Assembly: GCF_004006235.1 (NCBI RefSeq)
Contig: NZ_CP034753.1
Coordinates: 1,984,001 to 2,048,000, forward strand
From: Agromyces sp. LHK192
GTDB lineage: Bacteria; Actinomycetota; Actinomycetes; Actinomycetales; Microbacteriaceae
Direction: 5' to 3'
Length of the DNA stretch: 64,000 bases
Shown here: positions 48,190-57,941 of the stretch, piece after piece
How the letters are laid out: each line of letters starts with the position of its first letter
Position numbering within the stretch: position 1 is the first letter of the stretch
Notes under the pieces: generated by a model
What the model was told of the DNA's origin: nothing
Databases searched by the model: none
What the model saw: only the letters and a program-made list of their open reading frames with translations
Program-made: the position numbers and the translations under genes

Positions 48190-49256
48190 TGACGCTCCCA
48201 GAAGCTCGGGCCGACGGGTTCGGTGAAGTCGCTCTGCGCGATGAGGTAGCCCTCGTCATCGACAGCGATGGGCAGCTGCGGCAGGGCGCGTGCGGCCGGG
48301 CCGAAGATGACCTCGCAGTGGTTGGCGACGTCGAACTGCGACTGGTGGCACGGGCACAGCAGGTGGTGCGTGTGCTGCTCGTAGAGGGCGACCGGGCAGC
48401 CGACGTGCGTGCAGATCTTCGAGTACGCGACGATGCCGTCGTAGGACCAGTCCTTGCGGTCCTCGCGCTCGTTGAGCTCTTCGGGGTTGAGGCGCATGAG
48501 CAGGACCGCGGCCTTCGCCTTCTCTTCGAGGCGGCCGTGCTCGAGGTCCTGGAGGCCCTCGGGGATGACGTGGAACGCGCTGCCGATCGTGACGTCGGCG
48601 GCTCGGATCGGGACACCCGACGGGTCGATCGCGAGGCGCGTGCCCTTCTTCCACATCGTGTGGCTGAGCAGCGGCACCGGGAGCTGGTCCTGCGGCGCGA
48701 AGCCTCGGAACAGCACCACGGCGGGGAGCGGGAAGACCAGCAGCGCGCCGATCAGGCTGTTGCGGATCGCGGTCCGGCGAGTGAAGCCCGACTCCTCGTC
48801 GGCGTCGGCGAAGACCTTCGCCGCAGCAGCCTGCGTCTCGGGGGAGCCGCCGATCGGGTGGCGCTCGTCGACGAGCTCCACGTCCTTCATCACGGCCTTG
48901 CCCCAGTGCACGATGCCGAAGCCGAGCGCGAGCAGCGCCAGCGTCGCGCCCAGGCCGAAGAACATGTTGTTCAGGCGGACCTGTCCGACGTCGTTCGACT
49001 CCATCGGGAACAGCATGTACGCGGCGATCGCCCACACGCTGCCGAGCACCGACAGGTAGAAGAGGGTGTAGACGGTGCGCTGGGCGCGCTTGTTGCGCTG
49101 GGGGATCTCGTCGGTGACGCGGGGGCGGTGCGGCGGGAACCCGGGGTTCTCGAACGCGTCAGCGGAGATGACCGCGGTACCGGGCGAAGCGGCGGGCGCG
49201 GCGTGCGACGAGTCGGCGGCGACGATGTCCGTCCCGCTGGTGTCGTCCTGGGCCAT
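48186..49256 (-). CDS. qcrA: cytochrome bc1 complex Rieske iron-sulfur subunit
   Basis: Passes electrons from menaquinol to the diheme cytochrome QcrC. The 356-residue protein has three N-terminal transmembrane helices (about 60-80, 95-120 and 165-185), the actinobacterial form rather than the single anchor of proteobacteria. The [2Fe-2S] ligands are in CTHVGCPVALY and CPCHQSQFD near 282-308. Residues 1-45 are Ala/Pro-rich and cytosolic. It lies between qcrC and qcrB in one operon and overlaps qcrB by four bases. Confidence 0.96.
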   Translation of the reverse strand: MAQDDTSGTDIVAADSSHAAPAASPGTAVISADAFENPGFPPHRPRVTDEIPQRNKRAQRTVYTLFYLSVLGSVWAIAAYMLFPMESNDVGQVRLNNMFFGLGATLALLALGFGIVHWGKAVMKDVELVDERHPIGGSPETQAAAAKVFADADEESGFTRRTAIRNSLIGALLVFPLPAVVLFRGFAPQDQLPVPLLSHTMWKKGTRLAIDPSGVPIRAADVTIGSAFHVIPEGLQDLEHGRLEEKAKAAVLLMRLNPEELNEREDRKDWSYDGIVAYSKICTHVGCPVALYEQHTHHLLCPCHQSQFDVANHCEVIFGPAARALPQLPIAVDDEGYLIAQSDFTEPVGPSFWERH

Positions 49257-49289
49257 GGTTCTCCTTCTCGAACTTCTTCGGTGCCTGCG

Positions 49290-50081
49290 CTAGTTGGACT
49301 TCGCCGTGATCCACACGGTGATCGCGACGACTGCGCCGAGACCGAAGATCCAGATGAACAGGCCCTCCGCGACCGGGCCGAGCGAGCCGAGCTCGAACCC
49401 ACCCGGCGAGCGGTTGTCCTGGACGTACTTGAGGTACGTGATGATGTCGCGCTTGTCCTCGGCGCTGATGTTCATGTCGTTGAACACGGGCATGTTCTGG
49501 GGGCCCGTGACCATGGCCTCGTAGATGTGCACGCCCGAGACGTCGGTGAGCGGGGGAGCGAACTTGCCCTCGGTCAGTGCGCCGCCGGCGCCCGCGACGT
49601 TGTGGCACATCGCGCAGTTGATGCGGAAGAGCTCCGCACCGTTGGCGGCGTCGCCGCCGCCGTTCACGAGGTGGTCGGCGGGGATGTCGGGGCCGGGGCC
49701 GAGGGACGCCACGTAGTACGCGAGCTGCTTGACCTGCTCATCGGTGAACTGCACCGGCTTCTGCTGGGCCTGCGGCCCCTGCATCTGCATGGGCATACGG
49801 CCGGTGCCGACCTGGAAGTCGACGGCAGCCGCGCCGACGCCGACGAGGCTGGGGCCGTCGGCGGTGCCCTCGGCTGCGAGGCCGTGGCAGGTGGCGCAGT
49901 TGGCCTGGAAGAGCTTCTTGCCCTCTTCGATCGTCTGCTGGGAGGTCGCATCCGCCTCGGCCTGGGCGGTGCCGGTGCTGAAGGCGGCGTAGGCGCCGCC
50001 GGTGAAGACGAGACCGAGTGCCAGGAGCGCGACGGTGGCGAGCGGATGCCGGCGTCCGGTGCGTCGCGACTTGCGGTTCAT
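49290..50081 (-). CDS. qcrC: cytochrome bc1 complex diheme cytochrome c subunit
   Basis: Membrane-anchored diheme c-type cytochrome that carries electrons straight from bc1 to the aa3 oxidase, replacing soluble cytochrome c. The 263-residue protein has an N-terminal signal anchor (about 17-36), two heme motifs, CATCH near 69 and CAMCH near 170, their distal Met residues, and a C-terminal transmembrane helix (about 235-257). The ATG at 50081 is preferred over one seven codons upstream because AGGAAG lies closer to it. It is followed by qcrA and preceded by ctaE. Confidence 0.95.
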   Translation of the reverse strand: MNRKSRRTGRRHPLATVALLALGLVFTGGAYAAFSTGTAQAEADATSQQTIEEGKKLFQANCATCHGLAAEGTADGPSLVGVGAAAVDFQVGTGRMPMQMQGPQAQQKPVQFTDEQVKQLAYYVASLGPGPDIPADHLVNGGGDAANGAELFRINCAMCHNVAGAGGALTEGKFAPPLTDVSGVHIYEAMVTGPQNMPVFNDMNISAEDKRDIITYLKYVQDNRSPGGFELGSLGPVAEGLFIWIFGLGAVVAITVWITAKSN

Positions 50082-50127
50082 GGGCTTCTTCCTATCGGGC
50101 ATGCTGGGGGGTCGCTCCTGATCCGAC

Positions 50128-50763
50128 TTACTTGAGGACGTAGATGACGAGGAACAGGCCGATCCAGACGACATCGACGAAGTGCCAGTAGTAGGACACG
50201 ACGATCGCGCTCGTCGCCTCCTTGTGACCGAAGTTCTTCACGGCGAAGACGCGGCCGATGACCAGGAGGAACGCGATGAGGCCGCCTGTGACGTGGAGGC
50301 CGTGGAACCCGGTGGTCAGGTAGAACGCGGAACCGTACGCGTTCGAGTCGATCGCGATGCCCTCGGAGACGAGCGTGGCGTACTCCCAGACCTGGCCGGC
50401 GACGAAGATCGCGCCCATGACGAAGGTGAGGAAGAACCACTCGACCATGCCCCACTGCCTGAGGTTCCAGAGGGAGCCGGTGGCATAGGGCTTCATCTTC
50501 TCTGCCGCGAACACGCCGAACTGGCAGGTGAAGCTCGACGCCACGAGGATGATCGTGTTCGTGAGCGAGAACGGGAAGTTCAGGCGGTCGGCCTCGTACG
50601 CCCACAGCTCGGGCGACATCGCACGGAGCGTGAAGTAGATCGCGAACAGGCCGGCGAAGAACATCACCTCACTGCCGAGCCAGACGATCGTGCCGACCGC
50701 CACGGTGTTGGGACGCCTGATCAAGGGCGCGCTCGCCTGAGAAGTCAATGAGGTGCTCGTCAC
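50128..50763 (-). CDS. ctaE: cytochrome c oxidase subunit III
   Basis: Seven-helix-type subunit that stabilises the aa3 oxidase; here 211 residues with about five helices, the usual actinobacterial size. Family motifs include [17 protein letters not shown] near 29-45, the [10 protein letters not shown] stretch near 140 and [14 protein letters not shown] near the C-terminus. The GTG at 50763 is chosen because CATAAT (50772-50777, minus strand) lies eight bases upstream; another GTG two codons earlier falls too close to it. It heads the ctaE-qcrC-qcrA-qcrB operon. Confidence 0.93.
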   Translation of the reverse strand: MTSTSLTSQASAPLIRRPNTVAVGTIVWLGSEVMFFAGLFAIYFTLRAMSPELWAYEADRLNFPFSLTNTIILVASSFTCQFGVFAAEKMKPYATGSLWNLRQWGMVEWFFLTFVMGAIFVAGQVWEYATLVSEGIAIDSNAYGSAFYLTTGFHGLHVTGGLIAFLLVIGRVFAVKNFGHKEATSAIVVSYYWHFVDVVWIGLFLVIYVLK

Positions 50764-50771
50764 AATCACCC

Positions 50772-50777
50772 ATTATG
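50772..50777 (-). promoter_or_regulatory. -10 box of the ctaE-qcrCAB operon
   Basis: CATAAT on the minus strand, in AT-rich DNA directly upstream of the ctaE GTG. The spacing would place the transcription start at or within a base or two of the start codon. No good -35 element is seen. Confidence 0.5.
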
Positions 50778-50904
50778 GCTGAAATCGCGGCTGAGTTTTC
50801 GTCACTGCGAGGGGTGGCGTGGGCGTTTCGCGGTAAGGCTAACCTAAATTCCGCTGGCCTGCAGCCGTGAATCCGCCGGGAATCGCGCGGATAGGATCGA
50901 CCGC

Positions 50905-51957
50905 ATGACCGAAGCGCAGACCTGGCCCGGAATCCTGACGACCCTGCTGGACGGGAACGACCTCAGCGTGTCGGATGCCGCGTGGAGCATGGAGCAGGTC
51001 ATGACGGGCGAGGTCACGAACGCGCAGCTCGCCGCATTCCTGGTCGCACTCCGGTTGAAGGGGGAGACGGTCGACGAGATCGTCGGCTTCCGCGACGCGA
51101 TCCTCGAGCATGCACGCCCGCTCGACGTCGACGCGATGGCGCTCGACATCGTGGGAACCGGCGGCGACCGTTTCGGCACGGTGAACGTGTCCACGATGGC
51201 CTCCATCGTCTGCGCCGCGGTCGGGGTGCCCGTGCTCAAGCACGGCAACAAGGCGGCGAGTTCGGCGTCGGGCTCGTCCGACGTGCTGGCCGCCCTCGGA
51301 ATCGACCTCACCCTCGAACCGGAGCGCGTCGCCGACGGCTTCGAGCAGACGGGCATCGGGTTCGCCTTCGCATCGGCATTCCACCCGGGTTTCCGCCACG
51401 CCGGCGCGGTGCGTGCCGAACTCGGCGTTCCCACCGTGTTCAACTTCCTCGGCCCGCTGTGCAATCCGGCCCGGCCCGAGGCATCCGCCGTCGGCGTCGC
51501 CCACCTCGACCGGGTGCCGCTCATCGTCGGCGTCTTCCAGACCCGCGGCGCGACCGCGCTGGTGTTCCGCGGCGACGACGGGCTCGACGAACTGACCACT
51601 ACGGGGCACAGCCACATCTGGGAGGTCTCGGGCGGCACGGTGAAGGAGCACGACCTCGATCCCAGGGAGCTCGGCATCGCGCGGGCGTCCATCGGGCAGC
51701 TCAAGGGCGGCACCCCTGAACGCAATGCCGAGATCGTCCGCGAAGTGCTCGGTGGCGCGACGGGCGCCGTGCGGGACATCGTGGTCCTGAACGCGGCCGC
51801 CGGGCTCGTGTCGTTCGGGCTCGCGAAGGACCCGGGCCAGTTCCAGCGGCCGATCCTCGAACGCTTCCGCGAGCAGATCACCATCGCCGAGGCCGCGATC
51901 GACAGTGGCGACGCGCTGCGCAAGCTGGACGAGTGGATCGCCGTCACGCAGGCCTGA
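50905..51957 (+). CDS. trpD: anthranilate phosphoribosyltransferase
   Basis: Second step of tryptophan synthesis: it joins anthranilate to phosphoribosyl pyrophosphate. The 350-residue protein has an all-helical N-terminal domain and the class III PRTase core with the PRPP motif IVGTGGDRFGTVNVS near 85-99, KHGNKAASSASGSSD near 113-127 and the metal-binding DDGLDEL near 230. The ATG follows TAGGAT (50892-50897) by seven bases, a leaderless start. It lies beside ctaE, as in many Actinobacteria, away from the other trp genes; no attenuator is seen. Confidence 0.95.
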   Translation: MTEAQTWPGILTTLLDGNDLSVSDAAWSMEQVMTGEVTNAQLAAFLVALRLKGETVDEIVGFRDAILEHARPLDVDAMALDIVGTGGDRFGTVNVSTMASIVCAAVGVPVLKHGNKAASSASGSSDVLAALGIDLTLEPERVADGFEQTGIGFAFASAFHPGFRHAGAVRAELGVPTVFNFLGPLCNPARPEASAVGVAHLDRVPLIVGVFQTRGATALVFRGDDGLDELTTTGHSHIWEVSGGTVKEHDLDPRELGIARASIGQLKGGTPERNAEIVREVLGGATGAVRDIVVLNAAAGLVSFGLAKDPGQFQRPILERFREQITIAEAAIDSGDALRKLDEWIAVTQA

Positions 51958-51993
51958 CCGCATCGGCTCGCCGGCGCCACGGACGCGACGAGA

Positions 51994-52027
51994 GGGGCGG
52001 GCGGATGCCTCGGCATCCGCCCGCCCC
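51994..52027. terminator. bidirectional terminator of an inverted octamer pair
   Basis: Perfect 16-base-pair stem, GGGGCGGGCGGATGCC and GGCATCCGCCCGCCCC, separated by two bases, between convergent trpD and glpK. Each arm contains CGGATGCC/GGCATCCG. Confidence 0.75.
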
Positions 52028-52051
52028 TGGTCGTTCAGCGGGTGGCGACGA

Positions 52052-53566
52052 TCAGGAGACGTCCTCGTCGACCCAGTCGAACGTCTTGGAGACGGCCTTC
52101 TTCCAGAGCCTGAGCTGGCGCTCACGCTCGTCGGCCTCCATCTTCGGCTCCCACCGGCGGTCCTCCTGCCAGTTGGCGCGGAGGTCGTCGAGGCCCGACC
52201 AGAAGCCGACCGCGAGGCCGGCCGCATAGGCCGCGCCGAGCGCCGTGGTCTCGGCGACCACGGGGCGCACGACCGGCACGCCGAGGATGTCGGCCTGGAA
52301 CTGCATGAGCGTGTTGTTCGCGATCATGCCGCCGTCGACCTTCAGCTCCGTGAGTTCCACGCCCGAGTCCGCGTTGACGGCGTCCAGCACCTCGCGGGTC
52401 TGGAACGCCGTCGCCTCGAGCGCCGCACGGGCGATGTGCCCCTTGTTCACGTAGCGGGTGAGGCCGACGAGCGCGCCGCGGGCGTCAGGACGCCAGTACG
52501 GCGCGAACAGGCCCGAGAACGCCGGGACGAAGTACGCGCCGCCGTTGTCCTCGACCGACTTGGCGAGCTCCTCGACCTCCGGCGCGCTCGAGATGAGGCC
52601 CAGGTTGTCGCGGAGCCACTGGATGAGCGAACCCGTGACGGCGATCGATCCCTCGAGCGCGTAGTGCGCCGGCTGGTCGCCCAGCTTGTAGCCGAGCGTC
52701 GTGAGCAGTCCGTTCTTCGAGTGGACGATCTCGGTGTCCGTGTTGAAGATCAGGAAGTTGCCCGTGCCGTAGGTGTTCTTCGACTCGCCCTGGTCGAACG
52801 CCGCCTGCCCGAACGTCGCGGCCTGCTGGTCGCCGAGGATGCCGGCGACCGGCACCTCGCGCAGCAGGCTCGACGACTCGACGGTGCCGTAGACCTCGGA
52901 GGAGCTCTTGATCTCGGGGAGCATCGACTTCGGAACGCCGAATGCCTCGAGGATGTCGTCGCGCCAGCTCAGGGTCTCGAGGTCCATGAACAGCGTGCGA
53001 CTGGCGTTCGTGACATCCGTCGCGTGGACGCCGCCGTCGACGCCGCCCGTGAGGTTCCACAGGACCCAGCAGTCGGTCGTGCCGAAGAGCAGGTCGCCGG
53101 CCTCAGCCTTCTCGCGGGCGCCCTCGACGTTCTCGAGGATCCATACGATCTTGGTGCCGGAGAAGTAGGTCGCCAGCGGGAGGCCGACGTCCTGCTTGAA
53201 GCGCTCGACGCCGCCGTCGGCGGCGAGGCGGTCGACGATCGGCTGCGTGCGCGTGTCCTGCCAGACGATGGCGTTGTAGACGGGCTGCCCGGTGTTCTTG
53301 TCCCACACCACGGCGGTCTCGCGCTGGTTGGTGATGCCGACCGCGGCGATGTCGTGGCGGGTCAGGTCGGCCTTGCCGAGGGCCTGCCCGATCACCTCGC
53401 GGGTGTTGGTCCAGATCTCGAGCGGATCGTGTTCGACCCAGCCGGCCTTGGGGAAGATCTGCTCGTGCTCGAGCTGACCTGTCGAGATGATCGATCCACC
53501 CTTGTCGAAGATGATCGCGCGGGTGCTGGTGGTGCCCTGGTCGATGGCCAGGATGTAGTCGGCCAT
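52052..53566 (-). CDS. glpK: glycerol kinase
   Basis: Phosphorylates glycerol to glycerol 3-phosphate, trapping it in the cell. The 504-residue FGGY-family protein shows the phosphate loop [14 protein letters not shown] near residues 6-19, the substrate region [15 protein letters not shown] near 77-91, [18 protein letters not shown] near 172, and the second ATP motif [15 protein letters not shown] near 400. The His that PTS HPr phosphorylates in some Firmicutes enzymes was not identified. The glycerol channel gene glpF lies upstream on the same strand, 157 bases away, separated by a hairpin. Confidence 0.95.
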   Translation of the reverse strand: MADYILAIDQGTTSTRAIIFDKGGSIISTGQLEHEQIFPKAGWVEHDPLEIWTNTREVIGQALGKADLTRHDIAAVGITNQRETAVVWDKNTGQPVYNAIVWQDTRTQPIVDRLAADGGVERFKQDVGLPLATYFSGTKIVWILENVEGAREKAEAGDLLFGTTDCWVLWNLTGGVDGGVHATDVTNASRTLFMDLETLSWRDDILEAFGVPKSMLPEIKSSSEVYGTVESSSLLREVPVAGILGDQQAATFGQAAFDQGESKNTYGTGNFLIFNTDTEIVHSKNGLLTTLGYKLGDQPAHYALEGSIAVTGSLIQWLRDNLGLISSAPEVEELAKSVEDNGGAYFVPAFSGLFAPYWRPDARGALVGLTRYVNKGHIARAALEATAFQTREVLDAVNADSGVELTELKVDGGMIANNTLMQFQADILGVPVVRPVVAETTALGAAYAAGLAVGFWSGLDDLRANWQEDRRWEPKMEADERERQLRLWKKAVSKTFDWVDEDVS

Positions 53567-53687
53567 GCCGTCCTCTCATTTCATTACTGGATGTCGCAGA
53601 GCGAGGATGGCTCGCACGGCGACGATGCGGTGCGTGGTGGTGCATGTTGCGGCTTCCGGTGCGTCACCGGTCGCCGCCGGAAAGCGA

Positions 53688-53719
53688 AGGGGCCGGTTCG
53701 CTGTCGCGAACCGGCCCCT
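53688..53719 (-). terminator. terminator after glpF
   Basis: Perfect 14-base-pair stem, AGGGGCCGGTTCGC and GCGAACCGGCCCCT, with loop TGTC, five bases after the glpF stop. It lies between glpF and glpK, so read-through would be partial. Confidence 0.75.
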
Positions 53720-53723
53720 CTGC

Positions 53724-54482
53724 TCAGCCGACTACCGGGAGCAGTCCGAGTGCCGCGATTCCGGCGATCACGCCGCCGACGATCGGGCCGAACACCGGGA
53801 TCCACGAGTAACCCCAGTCGCTCGAGCCCTTGCCCTTGATCGGGAGGAACGCGTGGGCGATGCGCGGACCGAGGTCGCGTGCGGGGTTGATCGCGTAGCC
53901 GGTCGGACCACCGAGCGAGGTACCGATCACGATCACCAGGAATGCGACCGGGATGGCACCGAGCTCGGCCGGGGTTCCGCCGTAGCTGAACCCGAGGATG
54001 ACGAACACCAGCACGAACGTGCCGATGACCTCGGTGACGAAGTTCCACCCGTAGGAGCGGATCGCCGGGCCGGTCGAGAAGACGCCGAGCTTGTTGGCGG
54101 GCTCGGGCTCCTCGTCGAAGTGCTGCTTGTAGGCCAGCCACACGAACACTGCACCGATGATCGCGCCGAGCAGCTGTGCGCCGATGTACGTGAGTGTGGA
54201 TGCCGCGTCGACGGGGATGCCCGGGACGTAGTCGGCCTTGCCCTCCGCCAGGTAGTTCGTCATCAGGCCGAGCGTGACGGCCGGGTTGAGGTGCGCACCC
54301 GACGCGTAGGACACGATCACACCGGCGAAGACCGCGAGGCCCCAGCCGATGTTGACCATGAGGAATCCGCCGCCGTTGCCTTTGGTGCGGATGAGTGCGA
54401 CGTTCGCGACGACGCCGCAACCGAGGAGGACCAGCATCGCCGTGCCGACCAACTCCGAGATGAATATCACTCCGAGATTCAT
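53724..54482 (-). CDS. glpF: glycerol uptake facilitator (aquaglyceroporin)
   Basis: MIP-family channel for glycerol diffusion across the membrane. The 252-residue protein has six helices and both half-helix motifs: HLNPAVTLG near 66 and [10 protein letters not shown] near 200. The Asp after the second NPAR is the mark of glycerol-conducting members, and the wide-pore residues agree. An insert of about 25 charged residues between helices 3 and 4 ([14 protein letters not shown]) is cytosolic. It is divergent from the dha operon, with a 240-base gap that must hold both promoters. Confidence 0.93.
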   Translation of the reverse strand: MNLGVIFISELVGTAMLVLLGCGVVANVALIRTKGNGGGFLMVNIGWGLAVFAGVIVSYASGAHLNPAVTLGLMTNYLAEGKADYVPGIPVDAASTLTYIGAQLLGAIIGAVFVWLAYKQHFDEEPEPANKLGVFSTGPAIRSYGWNFVTEVIGTFVLVFVILGFSYGGTPAELGAIPVAFLVIVIGTSLGGPTGYAINPARDLGPRIAHAFLPIKGKGSSDWGYSWIPVFGPIVGGVIAGIAALGLLPVVG

Positions 54483-54664
54483 GACGCCCCCAATCGTTGC
54501 GCTGCATCATCGCGCGCTGGTGCCACCATATCGGCGCCGGTCGTGCGGTTGGAAGAGCGGATTCGGCGGGTCGTGCGCGCCGACCGATCGTTCGGACGGG
54601 CCGTTTCGATCCCACAGCGACCGCGCCCTTCCCGCGGACCTCGCACTGGAATAGCGTTGACCGT

Positions 54665-54681
54665 GATGCCGATCCGGCATC
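54665..54681. promoter_or_regulatory. perfect palindrome upstream of dhaK
   Basis: GATGCCG-ATC-CGGCATC, seven-base arms, sits right after a TAGCGT hexamer (54652-54657), where the dhaK transcript would begin. The position suits a repressor operator for glycerol or dihydroxyacetone genes. The rest of the 54483-54722 gap shows no gene. Confidence 0.4.
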
Positions 54682-54722
54682 GAGGCGCAACGCCGCGCGA
54701 GCCCAGGGGAGGGAAGGGCGAA

Positions 54723-55724
54723 GTGAAGAAGATCATCAACGACCCGAAGCAGGTGGTCGACGAATCCGTCGCCGGATTCGGCATCGCACACGCCGACATC
54801 GTCACGGTCGAGACGGACCCGCTGTTCGTCCGACGGGCCGACGCGCCGGTCGCAGGCAAGGTCGGCCTCGTCTCGGGCGGCGGCAGCGGCCATGAGCCGC
54901 TCCACGCGGGATACGTCGGCTACGGCATGCTCGACGCGGCCGTGCCCGGCGCGGTGTTCACGTCGCCGACGCCCGACCCGATCCTCGCCGCCACGAAGGC
55001 CGCCGACGGGGGAGCCGGGGTACTCCACATCGTGAAGAACTACACCGGCGACGTGCTCAACTTCGAGACCGCAGCCGACCTCGCCGCCGCGGACGGCATC
55101 GAGGTGCGCGCCGTCGTCACCAACGACGACGTCGCCGTGAAGGACTCGCTCTACACGGCGGGTCGGCGCGGGGTCGCCGGCACCGTGCTCGTCGAGAAGA
55201 TCGCCGGCGCTGCGGCGCAGCGCGGCGACTCGCTCGACGAGGTGGCAGAGATCGCCGAGCGGGTGAACGCGAACGCACGTTCGATGGGCATGGCGCTCAC
55301 GCCCTGCACCGTGCCGCACGCAGGGGAGCCCAGCTTCACGCTCGCCGACGACGAGGTCGAGATCGGGATCGGGATCCACGGCGAGCCGGGTCGCGAGCGC
55401 ATCAAGCTCGAGCCCGCCGACGCGCTCGTCGACCGACTGCTCGAGCCGGTGCTCGAGGACCTGCCCTACGCCTCCGGCGACCGGGTGCTGCTGTTCCTGA
55501 ACGGCATGGGCGGCACGCCGCAGGTCGAGCTGTACCTCGCGTACCGACGTGCCGCCGAGGTGCTCGCCGAGCGCGGCATCGAGGTCACCCGTTCGCTCGT
55601 GGGCAACTTCATCACGTCGCTCGAGATGCAGGGCTTCTCGGTGACGCTGCTGAAGCTCGACGACGAGATGGTCGAACTGTGGGATGCCCCGGTGCAGACG
55701 GCCGCGCTGCGGTGGGGTCGCTGA
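54723..55724 (+). CDS. dhaK: dihydroxyacetone kinase subunit K (substrate-binding)
   Basis: Binds dihydroxyacetone covalently through a histidine for phosphoryl transfer from DhaL. The 333-residue protein has the glycine-rich [16 protein letters not shown] near 51-66, the hemiaminal His219 in GIGIHGEPG and the [10 protein letters not shown] motif near 257. The GTG start is chosen because GGAAGG lies five bases upstream and relatives begin MKKIIND; an in-frame ATG 19 codons earlier, close to a TAGCGT box, could give an extended leaderless form. It opens the dhaK-dhaL-dhaM operon. Confidence 0.94.
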   Translation: MKKIINDPKQVVDESVAGFGIAHADIVTVETDPLFVRRADAPVAGKVGLVSGGGSGHEPLHAGYVGYGMLDAAVPGAVFTSPTPDPILAATKAADGGAGVLHIVKNYTGDVLNFETAADLAAADGIEVRAVVTNDDVAVKDSLYTAGRRGVAGTVLVEKIAGAAAQRGDSLDEVAEIAERVNANARSMGMALTPCTVPHAGEPSFTLADDEVEIGIGIHGEPGRERIKLEPADALVDRLLEPVLEDLPYASGDRVLLFLNGMGGTPQVELYLAYRRAAEVLAERGIEVTRSLVGNFITSLEMQGFSVTLLKLDDEMVELWDAPVQTAALRWGR

Positions 55725-56371
55725 TGGCGGACGGGGGCGCGCTCGGCACCGAGTGGGCGCTCGACTGGGTGCGGCGCAGTGCGGCGACCGTGTCGGAGCA
55801 TCGGGTCGAGCTCATCACCCTCGACCGCGAGATCGGCGACGGCGACCACGGCGAGAACCTCGACCGCGGGTTCGGTGCGGTGCTCGGCAAGCTCGACGGC
55901 GTGGCCGACGACGCGACGCCGGGGGACGTGCTCAAGCTCGTCGCGACCACGCTGATCTCGACGGTCGGCGGTGCGGCCGGTCCGCTGTACGGCACCGCGT
56001 ACCTGCGCGGGTCGACCGCCGTCGCCGGCAAGTCCGAGCTCGAGGCATCCGACGTCGTCGACTTCCTCACGGCCGCGCGCGACGGCATCGTCGCGCGCGG
56101 CAAGGCGGAACTCGAGGACAAGACGATGGTGGATGCCTGGACGCCGGCCGTCGACGCGGCCGGTGCCGCGGCGGCGGAAGGCAAGTCGCCCGCGGAGGTG
56201 CTCGCGGCGGCGGCTGCTGCCGCGGCGGCCGGCGCCGAGGCCACCGAGCCGCTCGTGGCCCGGAAGGGGCGCGCGAGCTACCTCGGCGAACGCTCGGCGG
56301 GCCACCGCGACCCTGGCGCCCAATCGTCGGCGTACCTGTTGCAGGCCGCGGCCGACGCGGCGGGTGCCTGA
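55724..56371 (+). CDS. dhaL: dihydroxyacetone kinase subunit L (ADP-binding)
   Basis: Carries a permanently bound ADP that is rephosphorylated by DhaM and passes the phosphate to dihydroxyacetone on DhaK. The 215-residue helical barrel has the metal site DREIGDGDHGENLDRGF near 33-49, the loop GGAAGPLYGT near 84 and the C-terminal RASYLGERSAGHRDPGA motif. Its ATG overlaps the dhaK stop by one base (TGATG), so translation is coupled. dhaM begins one base after its stop. Confidence 0.94.
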   Translation: MADGGALGTEWALDWVRRSAATVSEHRVELITLDREIGDGDHGENLDRGFGAVLGKLDGVADDATPGDVLKLVATTLISTVGGAAGPLYGTAYLRGSTAVAGKSELEASDVVDFLTAARDGIVARGKAELEDKTMVDAWTPAVDAAGAAAAEGKSPAEVLAAAAAAAAAGAEATEPLVARKGRASYLGERSAGHRDPGAQSSAYLLQAAADAAGA

Positions 56372-56372
56372 G

Positions 56373-57086
56373 ATGGCGGGCCGGGTCGGCATCGTCTTCG
56401 TCTCGCATTCCGAACTCATCGCGCGTGGTCTCGTCGACCTCGCCCGTCAGATGGCGCCGAACGCGAGCCTCGTGGCCGCGGGCGGCACCGACGACGGTCG
56501 CATCGGCACGAGTTTCGAGAAGGTGAGCGCAGCGATCGGCGAGGCCGACGCCGGCGACGGAGTCGTGGTGCTGTGCGATCTCGGCTCGGCGATCCTGACG
56601 ACGGACACGGCGCTCGAGTTCCTCGACGACGACCAGCGTGCTCGGGTCCGGCTGGTCGACGCGCCGTTGGTCGAGGGCGGCGTCGCGGCCGCGGTCAGCG
56701 CCGAGGCGGGTGACGACCTCGAGGCGGTCGCGGCGGCGGCACGCACCGCCGCAGGTTCACCCGATGCGGATGCCGCTCCGCCCGCGGGCGCCTCACCCGC
56801 GGGCGAACCGCCGGCGGAGGCATCCGCTGCCGGTCCGACGCGCAGGGTGACGCTCGTGAACGCCGACGGACTGCACGCACGGCCGGCAGCCGAGCTGGTG
56901 AAGCTCGCGGCGACCTTCGATCAACCGGTGACGGTCAACGGGGTGAACGCGAAGAGCCTGCTGGCCATCATGGCGCTCGGCCTCACGCAGGGCGCCGAGA
57001 TCGAGATCTCCAGCGACGACCCGTCGGGTGCTGCGGCGGTGGATGCCGTCGCCGAGCTCGCGGCATCCGGATTCGGCGAGACGTAG
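56373..57086 (+). CDS. dhaM: PTS-dependent dihydroxyacetone kinase phosphoryl donor: EIIA-HPr fusion
   Basis: Phosphoryl-transfer subunit linking the kinase to the phosphoenolpyruvate PTS. The 237-residue protein fuses a mannose-type EIIA domain (about 1-125, His12 in FVSHSEL) to an HPr domain (about 156-237, His168 in NADGLHARPA and regulatory-type Ser195 in NAKSLLAIM) through an Ala/Pro/Gly linker. E. coli DhaM adds a partial EI domain, absent here, so general EI should phosphorylate this HPr directly (inference). It ends the operon, convergent with an SDR gene. Confidence 0.92.
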   Translation: MAGRVGIVFVSHSELIARGLVDLARQMAPNASLVAAGGTDDGRIGTSFEKVSAAIGEADAGDGVVVLCDLGSAILTTDTALEFLDDDQRARVRLVDAPLVEGGVAAAVSAEAGDDLEAVAAAARTAAGSPDADAAPPAGASPAGEPPAEASAAGPTRRVTLVNADGLHARPAAELVKLAATFDQPVTVNGVNAKSLLAIMALGLTQGAEIEISSDDPSGAAAVDAVAELAASGFGET

Positions 57087-57095
57087 GGGAGCAGC

Positions 57096-57869
57096 TCAGT
57101 TGCCGCCCGCGACGCGGATGTCGGTGCCGGTCGTGTACGACGCGTCGTCGGAGAGCAGGTAGGCGACCGCGCCGGCGATCTCGTGCGGATGCCCCGCGCG
57201 CTGCATGGGAATGCGTGGCGCGCGCTCCTCGGGCGCGTTGGGGCGACCGGCCGCCGCGTGGATCTCGGTGTACGTCGTGCCCGGGGAGACGGTGTTCACG
57301 CGGACGCCCGCCGCCGCGAACTCACGTGCGGTGCCGAGCGTGAGGATGTTGAGTGCGGCCTTGCTCATCGCGTACGGCACGTAGGTGTGCGGCGAGCCGT
57401 TCGTCGCCGCACCGGACGAGATGTTCACGATCGCACCGCCTGAACCGCCGAGGTCGGTGGACATGTGCGCGATCGCCGCACGGGTCACCACGATCGGGGC
57501 GAGCACGTTGATGCGGAAGACCAGCTCCGATTCCTCGATCGGCGCATCGAGGAATCCGCCGATGCGGCCGGTGATGCCGGCATTGTTCACCAGGCCGGTC
57601 ATCGCGCCGAGAGCGGCGACGACCTCGGGAACGAGCCGGTCGGCAGCCTCGAGGTCGGCGAAATCCACCTCGAACAGTTCGACGCGCGCGCCGAGCGCGC
57701 GGCACGCATCAGCGACCTCTTCGGCGGCATCTCTGCGTTCGCGGTACGTCAGCGCGAGGTCGTGCCCGTCGGCGGCGAGGCGTTCGGCGATCGCGCGCCC
57801 GATGCCGCGGCTCGCACCGGTGATGAGCGTGATCGGGCGGGCAGCGGGCGTGGCAGGGGCATCCGTCAT
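57096..57869 (-). CDS. short-chain dehydrogenase/reductase
   Basis: NAD(P)-dependent oxidoreductase of the classical SDR family, 257 residues. It has the cofactor motif TGASRGIGRAI near 17-27, NNAG near 97, the catalytic Ser in IVNISSG near 150 and YVPYAMSKAAL with Tyr and Lys near 165. An Arg after the first strand region suggests NADP preference, but that is weak evidence. The substrate is unknown. TACGCT (57877-57882, minus strand) lies seven bases before the ATG, so it should be leaderless. It is divergent from the small zinc-motif gene. Confidence 0.88.
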   Translation of the reverse strand: MTDAPATPAARPITLITGASRGIGRAIAERLAADGHDLALTYRERRDAAEEVADACRALGARVELFEVDFADLEAADRLVPEVVAALGAMTGLVNNAGITGRIGGFLDAPIEESELVFRINVLAPIVVTRAAIAHMSTDLGGSGGAIVNISSGAATNGSPHTYVPYAMSKAALNILTLGTAREFAAAGVRVNTVSPGTTYTEIHAAAGRPNAPEERAPRIPMQRAGHPHEIAGAVAYLLSDDASYTTGTDIRVAGGN

Positions 57870-57941
57870 GGGATTCAGCGTAGCGACGCGCACGGAGCGC
57901 AGGCTGGCGGTGCGACCGCACGCGGGCGTACCATCTGCACC

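Noticed and set aside
54666..54722. Upstream ATG giving DhaK 19 more residues
   Set aside because: The extra residues are Arg/Gly/Pro-rich and unlike DhaK, and the GTG at 54723 has a good ribosome site; it remains a minor possibility through the TAGCGT box.
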